A DNA stretch of 64,000 nt from Polycyclovorans sp964425915 (GCA_964425915.1 CAYROO010000002.1:434001-498000); one strand, 5' to 3'; shown: positions 46,303 to 55,768, counted from the stretch's first letter. Numbers and translations are program-made. The notes: generated from the sequence alone by a model not told the origin.

Positions 46303-47384
46303 GCTGTTTCGGCGGCCTGCGGAGCGCCGTCCATGCCGCGGGCCCGGTGTACGCCTTCCGAGGCCTTGAGGAAGGACTCGCGCTGTCCGCGCGGGTTGTA
46401 GTACTGCTTGTACCAGGTGCGCTGCTTCAGGAAGGCGCCATCCCCTTGCACGAACAAACCCTTGATGCAGGGCTGCTTGTGCTTCCACACCTCGAAATCC
46501 TGGGCGAACGCGGCCAGTGCGGCGTCTTGATAGCCCTTGGCGTGGGCGGCGTCCTCGGCGGTGGCCTTGGGCTGCCCGGTAGGCGATTTCACCAGCAGGT
46601 TGTGCCAGACATAGGTGCTGCCATCGTCCACCGGTGTATGGGCAATGATGATCCAGGAATCGTACAGGCCGCTCATGCGGGTCAGCAGTAGGCTCGGACC
46701 GTGGTAGGTCGCCACCGTCTCCAGCAGCGGCCCGCCCTCGGCGATGAGGGTGCGGTGACCGCCGCCCATGCGCTGCACCACGTTGAAGCCGCGGATCTCG
46801 TTTTCGAAGTACTTGGTGCGGGAGCCGTGCACCGGGTCGAAATGGGCGACATCGGTGATGTTGTCCATGATCTCCTGCGGGTGCGAGTGGATCATGCCGA
46901 GGTCGTCATAGCGGCCGATGACCCAGGCCGGGTCGTCCCACTCCGGGATGCTCGGCAGTTCGTAGTCGGGCTCACCGCCTTCCGGGTCGTGCCAGACGAA
47001 GACCGCGCCGAGATGTTCCTTCACCTTCCAGGCGCGCACTTTGGCGGCGGGCGGAATCGGGCCATTCGAGTACGGAATATGGTTGCACTTGCCATCCGGG
47101 CCGAAGCGCCAGGCGTGGTAGGGACAGCGGATCGAGTCTCCCTCGACCGGCCCGTCCTGCGCCACATAGCTGGTGCTGTTGCGGGCAAGGTGGGTGCCCA
47201 TGTGCGGACAGTAGGCGTCCAACAGGATCACCTTGCCACTGTCCTTGCCGCGATAGAGGGCAAATTCCTGACCGAAGAAGCGCACGGCCTTGGGCTTGTC
47301 CGTGACCTCGGCGCTCTCGGCAACCATGAACCAGCCGCGCGGGAAGGTGAATTCGCCGAGGCCGTAATCCTGGGTTGTGGCCAT
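46278..47384 (-). CDS. kshA: 3-ketosteroid 9-alpha-hydroxylase oxygenase subunit KshA
   Basis: A 368-residue Rieske non-heme iron oxygenase. The Rieske site is CPHMGTHL (about residues 60-67) and CPYHAW (about 85-90); the mononuclear iron site is DNITDVAHFDPVHG (about 172-185). The PRGWFMVAESAEV N-terminus and the DAYCPHMGTHL stretch are characteristic of KshA. It adds a 9-alpha-hydroxyl to ADD or AD, which together with KstD opens ring B. It needs the reductase KshB, not found in the window. It is divergent from the HsaA-type gene. Confidence 0.9.
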   Translation of the reverse strand: MATTQDYGLGEFTFPRGWFMVAESAEVTDKPKAVRFFGQEFALYRGKDSGKVILLDAYCPHMGTHLARNSTSYVAQDGPVEGDSIRCPYHAWRFGPDGKCNHIPYSNGPIPPAAKVRAWKVKEHLGAVFVWHDPEGGEPDYELPSIPEWDDPAWVIGRYDDLGMIHSHPQEIMDNITDVAHFDPVHGSRTKYFENEIRGFNVVQRMGGGHRTLIAEGGPLLETVATYHGPSLLLTRMSGLYDSWIIIAHTPVDDGSTYVWHNLLVKSPTGQPKATAEDAAHAKGYQDAALAAFAQDFEVWKHKQPCIKGLFVQGDGAFLKQRTWYKQYYNPRGQRESFLKASEGVHRARGMDGAPQAAETAQPAEALG

Positions 47385-47694
47385 GCAATGACTCCGCTCT
47401 TGAGACGATGCATCCGGTCAGTCGCCGGAGGCTGAGAATGTTGTCGCGGACACCTGTTTATGGGGCCCGGACCCTGGTCGGCAGTGTGTTGGTGGCCCCC
47501 GGGGGCTGCATCACCCGTTTGAGTGAACGCCGACGCGGCGATCGCCAGCGATTGGGGCTTCACTTGTCCCACTTTGTCTTGTTACTCATTTCGGACGATG
47601 TTGCGCTTGCGCTTTCCTGCGGAAATTGCAACCCGATCCCATCCCGGATGGCCGTCCCTGGCGGGCATCCCTGCGACCTTAAGAGGAGCGCATC
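47385..47694. promoter_or_regulatory. Divergent region between kshA and the HsaA-type gene
   Basis: 310 bases with no convincing gene. It holds CATCC-c-GGATG (47640-47650), about 45 bases before the plus-strand start, similar to the palindrome upstream of ksi. It must hold two promoters. AAGAGGAG (47680-47687) is the ribosome site for the downstream gene. No certain -35/-10 pair was found. Confidence 0.4.
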
Positions 47695-48888
47695 ATGCAG
47701 GCGAGCAGCGCGAAAACCGTCCCCATCAGCCCGGAAGTCCTGGTCCAGCGGGCACGCGCCCTGGCCCCCAAGTTGGCCGAGCGCGCCGAAGCGGCCAATG
47801 CCGCACGCGCCATTCCCAAAGAGACCATCGCCGACATGCAGGCGGCGGGCTTCTTCGAAGTCCTCAAGCCGAAGAAGTACGGCGGCTACGAGATGGATCC
47901 GCAGGTGTTTTACGACGTGCAGATGGAACTGGCCAAGGGCTGCATGTCCACCGCCTGGGTCTACGGCGTGGTGGGCGTGCACAACTGGCAGATCGCGCTG
48001 TTTGATCCGCGCGCGGCCGAGGATGTCTGGGGCGGCGGTGATCACTCGGTGCTGATCGCCTCCACCTACATGCCCAAAGGGCAGGTGACGCCGGTCGAGG
48101 GCGGCTTCCGCTTCAGTGGGCGCTGGGGCTTTTCCAGCGGCATCGAGCACTGTGACTGGGTGTTCCTCGGTGGCCTGATCTTCAACGAGGGGCAGCCCCC
48201 GGAGTACCGCACCTTCCTGTTGCCGAAGTCGGACTTCAAGGTGGTGGACACCTGGCATACCATGGGGCTCAAGGCCACCGGTTCCAACGACATCGTCGTC
48301 GAGGATGTGTTCGTCCCCGATTACCGTACCCACAAGGCCAGCGACGGCTTCATGGGCACCAACCCGGGCCGCGAGACCTTCACGGCACCGCTGTACAAGC
48401 TGCCGTTCGGGCAGATCTTCGTGCGCGCGGTGTCGACGGCCGCCATTGGTGGCCTTGAAGGCATGGTGCAGTGCTTCAAGGAGTTTGGCGGCAACTGGAC
48501 CGGCAACATGGGCGCCAAGACCTCCGAACAGGTGCCGGCGCAGATGGCGATCGCCAATGCCAGCGTGGCGGCCGACGAGATGCGTCTGGCGCTGGACCGC
48601 AACTTCAGTGAGCTGATGGACGCCGCCAAGAAGGGCGAGAGCATCGATGTGGAGCGCCGCCTGCACTTCCGCTATCAGGCGGCGCAGGTGGTGGATCGCT
48701 GCTGCGAACAGGCCTACAAGCTGCACTCCGCCTGCGGCGGACGCGGCATCTTCACCGACTTCCCGCTGGTGCGCTTCTTCACCGACATCCTGTCGGCGCG
48801 GGCGCATTACGCCAACAACCCGGACATCTTCGGTCGCAACTACGGCGGCGTGATGCTGGGCCGCGAGAACACCGACTTCTTCATCTGA
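47695..48888 (+). CDS. hsaA: HsaA-type flavin-dependent 3-HSA hydroxylase (oxygenase component)
   Basis: A 397-residue acyl-CoA-dehydrogenase-fold protein. It matches HsaA/TesA2, which uses reduced flavin from HsaB to hydroxylate the phenolic ring of 3-HSA: PKKYGGYEMDPQVFYDV, GRWGFSSGIEHCDWV, GLKATGSNDIVVEDVFVP and a C-terminal LHSACGGRGIFTDFPLVRFF. It lacks an acyl-CoA dehydrogenase catalytic Glu and is a flavin monooxygenase by family. AAGAGGAG is at its start. The reductase HsaB is not in the window. A related pHPA-type hydroxylase function cannot be excluded by sequence alone. Confidence 0.85.
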   Translation: MQASSAKTVPISPEVLVQRARALAPKLAERAEAANAARAIPKETIADMQAAGFFEVLKPKKYGGYEMDPQVFYDVQMELAKGCMSTAWVYGVVGVHNWQIALFDPRAAEDVWGGGDHSVLIASTYMPKGQVTPVEGGFRFSGRWGFSSGIEHCDWVFLGGLIFNEGQPPEYRTFLLPKSDFKVVDTWHTMGLKATGSNDIVVEDVFVPDYRTHKASDGFMGTNPGRETFTAPLYKLPFGQIFVRAVSTAAIGGLEGMVQCFKEFGGNWTGNMGAKTSEQVPAQMAIANASVAADEMRLALDRNFSELMDAAKKGESIDVERRLHFRYQAAQVVDRCCEQAYKLHSACGGRGIFTDFPLVRFFTDILSARAHYANNPDIFGRNYGGVMLGRENTDFFI

Positions 48889-48912
48889 GCTCGCGACCAC
48901 GGATCGCGATCC

Positions 48913-48949
48913 ACCCCTCTTTCGGCCACGGAAGAGGGGTTCATTGTTT
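48913..48949 (+). terminator. Hairpin between the HsaA-type gene and kstD
   Basis: ACCCCTCTT (48913-48921) pairs with AAGAGGGGT (48932-48940), a 9-bp stem that can extend by a G-U and a C-G pair, and is followed by TCATTGTTT. It could end or reduce transcription between the genes. Just before it is the perfect palindrome GGATCGCGATCC (48901-48912), of unknown role. Confidence 0.6.
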
Positions 48950-48963
48950 GGGAGGGCAGGACG

Positions 48964-50700
48964 ATGGGCATGAATGAACCCGCAGGCGGCTGGGACGCCG
49001 AGTTCGATGTGGTGGTGGTGGGCTCCGGCGCGGGCGGTATGACGGCTGCGCTGTGTGCCGCCGGCGAAGGCCTCAGCGCGCTCGTCATCGAGAAGTCCGA
49101 GTTCTATGGCGGCACTTCGGCGGTCTCGGGTGGCGGCATCTGGATCCCCTGCAATGACGACATCGCCCGCAACGGTGGTCAGGACTCCTACGAGGCGGCG
49201 CTGGGCTATGTGAAGCTGCTCACCGACGGTGAGGTGCCGGAGGCGCGCATCGCCGCCTATCTGCAGAACGCGCCGGAAATGGTGCGCCACCTGGCCCGGA
49301 CCTTCGACGTCCGCTTCCGCAGCGTGCCGCTATATCCCGACTACTACCCGAACAAGCCGGGCGGTATGGACGGGCACCGCTCGATGGAGCCGGTGGAGTT
49401 CAACGCCGCCCTGCTGGGCGAGGAGTTCGACCGTCAGCGCCCGCCCTTCAAGGGCACCCAGGTGATGGGGCGCTTGGCGATGAACCAGGTCGAGGCCCAC
49501 ACCCTGTTCACCAAGGGCAAGGGCTGGATCGGGCTCATCATGAAGATGATGCTGCGCTACTGGCTGGATCTGGGCTGGCGCTTCAAGACCAAGCGCGACC
49601 GCCGCATGACCCTGGGCCAGGCGCTGGTGGGTCAGCTGCGCTATGCCCTGAAGCAGCGGGACGTGCCGCTGTGGCTGAACACCGGTCTCACCGAGCTGGT
49701 TCAGGAACACGGTCGCGTCAGCGGCGTGGTGGCGGTGCGCGACGGCCGTCCGCTGCGCTTGCGCGCCCGCCGCGGCGTGGTGCTGGCCAGCGGCGGTTTT
49801 GAGTCCAATCAGCAGATGCGCGAGCAGTATCTGCCGCATCCCACCCGCGTCGAGTGGACCGGTGCGCCGCCGATCAATCATGGTGATGGCATCCGTGCCG
49901 GGCAGGCGCTGGGCGCCGGTCTCGGCTTCATGAACCTGGTGTGGGGTTCGCCCACCGTGCACGTGCCGGGCGCCAGTTCGCAGACCACCCTGTTCGTCGA
50001 GCGGGCGATGCCGCGCTGCGTCATCGTCAACCGTAAGGGGCAGCGCTTCGTCAACGAGGCGGCGGCCTATCCGGATGTGGTGACCGCCATGTACGCCGAT
50101 GACGCCAAGGGCAACGGCGCGGTGCCGGCCTGGTTCATCTTCGATGCCCAGTTCCGCAAGAAATACCCAGCTGGCCTTTTCCTGCCCGGCCAGATGCAGC
50201 CGGACTCGGCGCTGCCCAAGGACTGGCTCGACAAGGTCTACTACCGCGCCGACAGCCTGGCGGCGCTGGCCGCCAAGATCGGTGTCGACGCCCAAGGGCT
50301 GACCGCCACCGTCGAGCGCTTCAATGCGCATGCGGTGAAGGGCGAAGACCCCGACTTTCACAAGGGTGAAACGGCGATCGACCGCTACTACAGCGACCCC
50401 CAGAACCATCCCAATCCCTGCCTGGGGCCGCTCACCGACGGACCGTTCTACGCTATCCGATTGGACCCGGGCGAGATCGGCACCAAGGGCGGCCTGCTCA
50501 CCGACCCACAGGCAAGGGTGCTGCGCGAGGACGGCAGCGTCATTGAGGGGCTTTACGCCACCGGCAACACCTCGGCCGCGGTGATGGGTAAGACCTATGC
50601 CGGGGCCGGCTCCACCCTGGGCCCGGCGATGACCTTCGGCTATCTCGCGGCGCGGGATCTGGCGCGACAGCCGGTGGCCGCACCCGCGGCGGCGGGCTAG
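48964..50700 (+). CDS. kstD: 3-ketosteroid delta1-dehydrogenase (KstD)
   Basis: A 578-residue FAD-dependent enzyme that introduces the 1,2 double bond in ring A of 3-ketosteroids. Seen: FDVVVVGSGAGGMTAAL (FAD loop, about 14-30), EKSEFYGGTSAVSGGG, PDYYPNKPGG near residue 122 (the Tyr region of the active site), and ATGNTSAAVMGKTYAGAG ending near 548, with Tyr near residue 545. The length fits. GGGAGG precedes the ATG. It stands 75 bases after the HsaA-type gene and its stop overlaps the convergent AhpD-like gene by 4 bases. Confidence 0.9.
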   Translation: MGMNEPAGGWDAEFDVVVVGSGAGGMTAALCAAGEGLSALVIEKSEFYGGTSAVSGGGIWIPCNDDIARNGGQDSYEAALGYVKLLTDGEVPEARIAAYLQNAPEMVRHLARTFDVRFRSVPLYPDYYPNKPGGMDGHRSMEPVEFNAALLGEEFDRQRPPFKGTQVMGRLAMNQVEAHTLFTKGKGWIGLIMKMMLRYWLDLGWRFKTKRDRRMTLGQALVGQLRYALKQRDVPLWLNTGLTELVQEHGRVSGVVAVRDGRPLRLRARRGVVLASGGFESNQQMREQYLPHPTRVEWTGAPPINHGDGIRAGQALGAGLGFMNLVWGSPTVHVPGASSQTTLFVERAMPRCVIVNRKGQRFVNEAAAYPDVVTAMYADDAKGNGAVPAWFIFDAQFRKKYPAGLFLPGQMQPDSALPKDWLDKVYYRADSLAALAAKIGVDAQGLTATVERFNAHAVKGEDPDFHKGETAIDRYYSDPQNHPNPCLGPLTDGPFYAIRLDPGEIGTKGGLLTDPQARVLREDGSVIEGLYATGNTSAAVMGKTYAGAGSTLGPAMTFGYLAARDLARQPVAAPAAAG

Positions 50701-51323
50701 GCAAGCGCCGCCTCGGCGGCGCCATCCAGGGGCAGTTCCAGGCTGTTGAGCAGGCCGGCCAGCATGGCGTAGTGCCCGACCAGCATCGTCAGCTCGATCA
50801 TTTGTGCCGCCGGCAGCCAGGCGCTGAGTGCACCCCAGGTGTCGGCATCCAGCCTGTGTCCATCCAGCAGCTGATCGGTCGCCAGCAGCAACAGCTGCTC
50901 TTGTGGGCGCCATCCCGGCGATGACGGGCCGTCGGCCACGCGCCGGATGTCGTCACGGCTGAGCCCCTCCCGCAGTCCAATGGCTACGTGCTGCCCCCAC
51001 TCGTAGCGGCAACGGCAGCGCCAGCCCACCCGAAGAATCACCAGCTCGGTGTGTCGGCGCTGGAGGCTGCCGTACGGCATGAGGCGTGCGGCAAAGCGTA
51101 GCCAAGGCCAGAACAAGCGCGGGTTGCGTGCCAGCACGGCGAACAGGGCGGGCACCTCGTCGTGACCGGTGCGGCGCCGGGCCGCACGCCGGCCCAGCGC
51201 AAACAGAATCCGCAGCGGCAGACTCCATTGGTCAGGGCGGCTCGGTGGCAGGCGAGCGGATTGGGCCGGGAGCCAACCGCCTGCCGGCTGCAATACCGAC
51301 AGGGGGGGGTCATTGCAGGGCAT
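50697..51323 (-). CDS. Carboxymuconolactone decarboxylase/AhpD-like protein
   Basis: A 208-residue protein of the CMD family (PF02627). The core motif VILRVGWRCRCRYEWGQH (about 94-111) has Glu and His but the classical CxxC is not in the usual place; Cys residues at CRCR sit before it. It may be a peroxidase-like or decarboxylase-like enzyme. It is the last gene of the CocE-led operon and overlaps DUF1329 by 14 bases. Confidence 0.83.
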   Translation of the reverse strand: MPCNDPPLSVLQPAGGWLPAQSARLPPSRPDQWSLPLRILFALGRRAARRRTGHDEVPALFAVLARNPRLFWPWLRFAARLMPYGSLQRRHTELVILRVGWRCRCRYEWGQHVAIGLREGLSRDDIRRVADGPSSPGWRPQEQLLLLATDQLLDGHRLDADTWGALSAWLPAAQMIELTMLVGHYAMLAGLLNSLELPLDGAAEAALA

Positions 51324-52659
51324 GGCGCATCACGTTGCCGGTGTCGAAATGGGATAGCGGAAAATCCATCTCCTTGATCATCTCGTCCTCATTGTCCAAG
51401 GCCATCGCCAGATAGCGCTCGGATGTCAGGTCGTAGACGGTTTCCAGCGCTGCGCCGAAGATGCCCTTGTCGTACGCCTGAAAGGCGTGGGCTTCCTGCC
51501 ATCGCCATAAGGCGCCACGGTTGTCATAGAGGTCGACCAGTACGATCTGCCAGGTGTCTTCGTCGATGTAAAAGACGCGGCGTGCGTAAAGGTGTGAAGT
51601 CGTGGGCTTGACCTCGGCCTCCACGACCCAGACGCGGTGGCGCTCGTAGCGCAGCACGTCGGGATTGATGTGGCTCTTGTGGACGATGTCGGTGTATTTC
51701 AGCTGGTCCGAGTGCACCCGGTAGGCGTTGTACGGCACGATCATTTCGCGCTTGCCGAGCAGTTTCCAGGTGTAACGATCGGTGGCGCCATTGAAGGTGT
51801 CGGTCTGGTCGTTGGTGCGCAGGCCGTCAGCTGCCTGTCCAGGGTTGTCGTAGGCCACGCTCGGTGCGCGGCGCAGTCTGCGTTGACCGCCGTTATAGGC
51901 CCAGACGCGGCGCGCCTCCTTCACTTGGTCCATGGTCTCGTGGATGAGGCCGATGGTACCCGCCAACCGCGGAGGCGCCAGCGTGACCTGCAAGAAGTAG
52001 ATCGCCACATTGTCGAGCGATTCTGGCGTGGTGTCGGGCTGGCTGTATTCGAATCGCACGTCCTCACGCAACTTGGCCGCCATGTAGCTGCCATCCGGCA
52101 TCACCGGGAACTGGTTGTTGTAGCGACGGCCGCCGATGCCGCGGTATCGCAGCTTGTGATTCCAGATGGGCTCGACCCCGCTCTTGGGAATGGGGAAGGG
52201 GATACCGATCGCGGCGCCAGCAATGCCTTCGCCGTTGCTGATCAGCTCGGCTTCCAGCGCGTTGCGCCGAGTGGCGGCATTGACGAAGTCGGGCGTTGCG
52301 GCTGTTCGGTGACTGGGATAGACGTCGATGCGATAGCTGGCATAGCGCTCGAGCATGGCCTGCTGACCCGCCGACAGGAGCGGGCGGTATGCATCCAGAT
52401 TGTCACCCGTGATCTGGAACAGTGGCGTCTCGTCGGCGAATGGGTCGCAATAGCGATGACCCTCACCCTGGTAGCAGGGGGGTGCGGTGGTGAGCCCGCC
52501 GGTCCAGGCGGGGATGCTGCCGTCGGCGTTTCCGGCGGTCTCGCCGCCCTGCGGGGTGAGGTCACGGCCGAGACGTTCCGCCTGTTCGGGTGGGACGGCG
52601 GCATGGAGGGTTGCGTTGCTGGCGAAGGCCAGCAGCAGAAGAGCAAGTGATCGCATCAT
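51310..52659 (-). CDS. DUF1329 outer-membrane-associated protein
   Basis: A 449-residue exported protein (signal MRSLALLLLAFASNATLHA) of the DUF1329 family (PF07044), related in fold to LolB/LolA. The family is normally encoded with DUF1302, as here. Seen: LTPQGGETAGNADGSIP (family start), RYNNQFPVMPDGS, GKREMIVPYNAYRV and VFYIDEDTWQIV. The first of two Met (52659) is used. It is thought to handle a hydrophobic compound at the outer membrane, inferred from its family context. Confidence 0.9.
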   Translation of the reverse strand: MMRSLALLLLAFASNATLHAAVPPEQAERLGRDLTPQGGETAGNADGSIPAWTGGLTTAPPCYQGEGHRYCDPFADETPLFQITGDNLDAYRPLLSAGQQAMLERYASYRIDVYPSHRTAATPDFVNAATRRNALEAELISNGEGIAGAAIGIPFPIPKSGVEPIWNHKLRYRGIGGRRYNNQFPVMPDGSYMAAKLREDVRFEYSQPDTTPESLDNVAIYFLQVTLAPPRLAGTIGLIHETMDQVKEARRVWAYNGGQRRLRRAPSVAYDNPGQAADGLRTNDQTDTFNGATDRYTWKLLGKREMIVPYNAYRVHSDQLKYTDIVHKSHINPDVLRYERHRVWVVEAEVKPTTSHLYARRVFYIDEDTWQIVLVDLYDNRGALWRWQEAHAFQAYDKGIFGAALETVYDLTSERYLAMALDNEDEMIKEMDFPLSHFDTGNVMRHALQ

Positions 52660-52688
52660 GATGAGGTCCAGACGAAAGATGTGGGGGC

Positions 52689-54872
52689 TCAGAACTGGTA
52701 GCCGAGCCACAGCAGGAGGTTGTCGCGGTCGCGCAGCGGATCGCGCTTGCCGCCGCCGGTGTAGACGGTGTAGCGGAGCTCGCCGAGCCAGGTCGATTGG
52801 TAGTCCCATCGCACACCGGTAAGGATCTGCTTGCGCCCTTCAATGAAGTTCATGCCGAGCCCGGGCGAGACCCCTTCGACGTCGTGGAAAAATGCAGTCA
52901 GGAACTCGATATTGGCGCCGAACAGCAGGTTGTCGTAGCGGCTCATCAACACCGCCCGATAGCCCCAGGAGTACTCGGTGCCGAAGCTGCTGGGATCCTG
53001 TGGCGAGGGGTTCTGACGCATCTGCGGATCGGAGACATTGGTCGACGGATCGTTGGGGTCGCTGCGCACATCACGCGGATTGATTCCGGTTCGCCCGTCG
53101 CCGCCGCTGGAAATGTGGGCATCGGCAGCGCCGCCCATGAACTGCAGCTCGGAAAGCTCGGGGAAATCGAGCACGTGGGTCATGCCGACTTCCATCAAGG
53201 CGAAGATCTGGCTGGCGCCGATGGGGTTGGAGCTGCCGAACACACGCAGTAGGGTCATGCCCAACTGGCCGACCCCCATGCGCTCGAAACCCGGGATATA
53301 CATGCCCGGGGTCGGCGCCACGCCGCGGTAATTGGTCTGCACGAAGTCCGGGGTGGCGCTACGGCGTCCGGGAATGGTGGCGACGGCCACCGAGTAGTCG
53401 GATTCCGGCAGCGCCGGTTGCAGGGCAGCGAGCACCAGGTCGATCGGGTGAATCTGCAGCGGTAGGTTCTCGCGGAACGCGTACTCGCCCGACAGGGCGT
53501 ACGCGCCGACCGTGGTGTTAAAGGACAGTCCCCACATGCGGATGTCCTCCGGGTACTCGACGAACAGGGTCGCGGTGTCCAGTGGCAAGGCTTCGCGAGA
53601 CGCTGGCAAGAACGGCCCGCCGGTCAAAACCGCCAGCAGGTTGGTGGGCGGAATACCGCAGGCGGCGATCAGCGCAATCCCATTGGTGATCGGGTTGCCG
53701 GTGTTGGAGGGCACGCAGGTTCCGTCAGCGGCGTTGATGCTGGCGCTCGGGACGCGGGAGTGATAGTTGGCGAAATACAAGCCGAACTCGGTACCGCCGT
53801 TGAGCTCGTCAGCGAACACGCGCAGCGCCGCACCATACTGGCCGCCATCTTCAGGTTCCCGGTCGGGCAGCCTTTGCACGGTGCGGCTGGCCGTGGAGCC
53901 GAGCGCGGCGGCCGGGTCATCGGGGTTGTCCACCGGCCGGTAACGACCTTCGGGATCTTCCGGCGCCTTGCCGAGAGACAGCATGGCGAAGTGGCCGCCG
54001 TCGCCGACGAAGTCCGTGGTCGAGAAGAAGCTGCCGACGGGATCAATGGTGACCGGCCGCCAATCGTACTGATAGAAAACCTCCAGGTTGATGCCGTTAC
54101 CGATTTCGCTGTTGAGCACCGCCATACCGACCGGCTCAAACAGCTCCTTGATGTCGAAGCCCGGCAGGCGCAGCAGTGCCGCGTTCGGTGGATTGAAGGC
54201 ACTCAGACTGTTGAGGGCGAGGAAGGCGCTCTCACCCCAATTGAGGACTTGATTGCCCAGTTTGAAAGTGGCGTAGCGATCTCCGATCTCGAAGTTGTGG
54301 CTGATGAAGTAGTCGAGCAGCCGCAGGTCGGATCCGATGGTGCTGCGGCCGCTGCGCGGGAACGGGCTGGTAGGCGCGCGCAGCGTCGTATCGGGGTGGC
54401 GCTGGGTGAGCCCCTCATAGCGCTCGTCGAAGAAATAAAGGCCGCGCACGAAAATGCGGGTGTCCTCCCAGTTCAACGACAGATCGGTGGTCAACTTGGC
54501 AGTGGCGTGGACAATGTCGTGACGATCGAAGTTGAGGTTGCCGTCGTCGCCATTGACCGAGAACGTCCCAGGCGCATCAATCGCGCGCTGGTTGCCGACA
54601 CCGCCATCATCGGTGGTGCAGGTGTCCCCGCGGAACCGCAGATTGGGGTCACCGTCTGCCGACACCCGCCGTACGCATAGGCCGGGTGTCGCGTTGCTGA
54701 TGCCGATGAGGTCGGAATCACGGTCCTGCATACGCATCAGGGCGCCGATGGTGATGAGGTTGTTGACGCGCACATCGGCACCCGCGAGCTTGAAGTCGAC
54801 GGCACTTGCCGCGGTGGCTGTGATACAGCCCAGCAGCAGTCCAAGGATGCGGAAGCGAAGTTCAGATGCCAT
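52689..54872 (-). CDS. DUF1302 outer-membrane protein
   Basis: A 727-residue exported protein with a signal peptide (ILGLLLGCITATAASA) and a beta-rich barrel that ends in Phe (LLLWLGYQF), as in outer-membrane proteins. Family PF06980 (DUF1302): NQVLNWGESAFL, GYRAVLMSRYDNLL and RKQILTGVRW segments. GAGGAG precedes its ATG. It overlaps the SDR upstream by 11 bases and is followed 29 bases later by DUF1329, its usual partner. Possibly a channel for hydrophobic molecules such as steroids (inference). Confidence 0.92.
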   Translation of the reverse strand: MASELRFRILGLLLGCITATAASAVDFKLAGADVRVNNLITIGALMRMQDRDSDLIGISNATPGLCVRRVSADGDPNLRFRGDTCTTDDGGVGNQRAIDAPGTFSVNGDDGNLNFDRHDIVHATAKLTTDLSLNWEDTRIFVRGLYFFDERYEGLTQRHPDTTLRAPTSPFPRSGRSTIGSDLRLLDYFISHNFEIGDRYATFKLGNQVLNWGESAFLALNSLSAFNPPNAALLRLPGFDIKELFEPVGMAVLNSEIGNGINLEVFYQYDWRPVTIDPVGSFFSTTDFVGDGGHFAMLSLGKAPEDPEGRYRPVDNPDDPAAALGSTASRTVQRLPDREPEDGGQYGAALRVFADELNGGTEFGLYFANYHSRVPSASINAADGTCVPSNTGNPITNGIALIAACGIPPTNLLAVLTGGPFLPASREALPLDTATLFVEYPEDIRMWGLSFNTTVGAYALSGEYAFRENLPLQIHPIDLVLAALQPALPESDYSVAVATIPGRRSATPDFVQTNYRGVAPTPGMYIPGFERMGVGQLGMTLLRVFGSSNPIGASQIFALMEVGMTHVLDFPELSELQFMGGAADAHISSGGDGRTGINPRDVRSDPNDPSTNVSDPQMRQNPSPQDPSSFGTEYSWGYRAVLMSRYDNLLFGANIEFLTAFFHDVEGVSPGLGMNFIEGRKQILTGVRWDYQSTWLGELRYTVYTGGGKRDPLRDRDNLLLWLGYQF

Positions 54873-55749
54873 GGCGGGGCTCCTCCTGAAGCGGTTTGGA
54901 TGCCGCTTGCTCTGCGGCGCGATGCAGTTGGTCGTTGAGTCGCCGCATCACCCACTCGTAGGGCATGGCGAACTTGCGTTGGAACCAGTGGCCAACGCGG
55001 ATATCGGCCGAGGTAAACACCAGATATCGGTTGTCACGTATGCCGGCGAGGATGGCCTTGGCCGCTTGTTCCGGACTGACGGCCTCGCGACGAAAGCGTT
55101 CACGCAGGCGCTCGAAAGCCGGCGCGTCGCGGTCGACCCCGACCACTTCAACGGTGTTCACCAGCCCGGTATCGACGCCTCCCGGGCAGACCAGGCTGAC
55201 CCCGATACGGTGTCGCGCGAGATCGAACCGCAGCACCTCTGAGATGCCGCGCAGACCAAACTTGCTGGCGCTATACGCCGCGTGCCAGGGCAGGCCGAAC
55301 AAGCCAGCCGCCGATGACACGTTAACCAAGTGGCCGCCGCGGCCGGCGGCGATCATCGGTGGCAGGAAGCACTCGATGACGTGAATGGGCCCCATCAGGT
55401 TGACGTCGATGCAGCGCTGCCAGTGCAGGTGCTGGAGGTCTTCCACGCGGCCCCATACCGAGATGCCGGCGATGTTCATCACCACATCAAGACTGCCGAA
55501 CAGGCCATGGATATCGTCGGCGAAGGCCTGCACCGCCGACAGATCGGTGATGTCTATCGCACGTTGGAGGGCCACATCGCCGCCCTGGTCGGTGATCGAT
55601 TCGGCGACCGCCACCAGGGCAACCGCATTGATGTCGGTGAGAAACACGCGGGCCCCGGCTGCGGCGGCGGCGATGGCTGTGGCGCGACCAATACCACTGG
55701 CGGCGCCGGTGATCAGGCAGTTCTTGCGATACAGCGAGGTGTTGGACAT
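54862..55749 (-). CDS. SDR family oxidoreductase
   Basis: A 295-residue SDR: TGAASGIGRAT loop, NIAGI, Ser in NVSSAAGL and the YSASK active site. It has a 40-residue C-terminal tail after the core, which may contact a membrane. The frame opens earlier, to 55962, but that part is antisense to the hydrolase gene and is not coding; ATG at 55749 gives the normal N-terminus. Between the CocE-type hydrolase and DUF1302; it may act on the alcohol released by that hydrolase (inference). Confidence 0.88.
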   Translation of the reverse strand: MSNTSLYRKNCLITGAASGIGRATAIAAAAAGARVFLTDINAVALVAVAESITDQGGDVALQRAIDITDLSAVQAFADDIHGLFGSLDVVMNIAGISVWGRVEDLQHLHWQRCIDVNLMGPIHVIECFLPPMIAAGRGGHLVNVSSAAGLFGLPWHAAYSASKFGLRGISEVLRFDLARHRIGVSLVCPGGVDTGLVNTVEVVGVDRDAPAFERLRERFRREAVSPEQAAKAILAGIRDNRYLVFTSADIRVGHWFQRKFAMPYEWVMRRLNDQLHRAAEQAASKPLQEEPRHGI

Positions 55750-55768
55750 GGCAGTTCTCAGGTGAGCA

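Noticed and set aside
47560..49290. Long minus-strand open frame
   Set aside because: Antisense to the HsaA-type gene and kstD start; no recognisable motif; typical GC-rich antisense frame.
49330..50913. Long minus-strand open frame
   Set aside because: Antisense to kstD; no motif.
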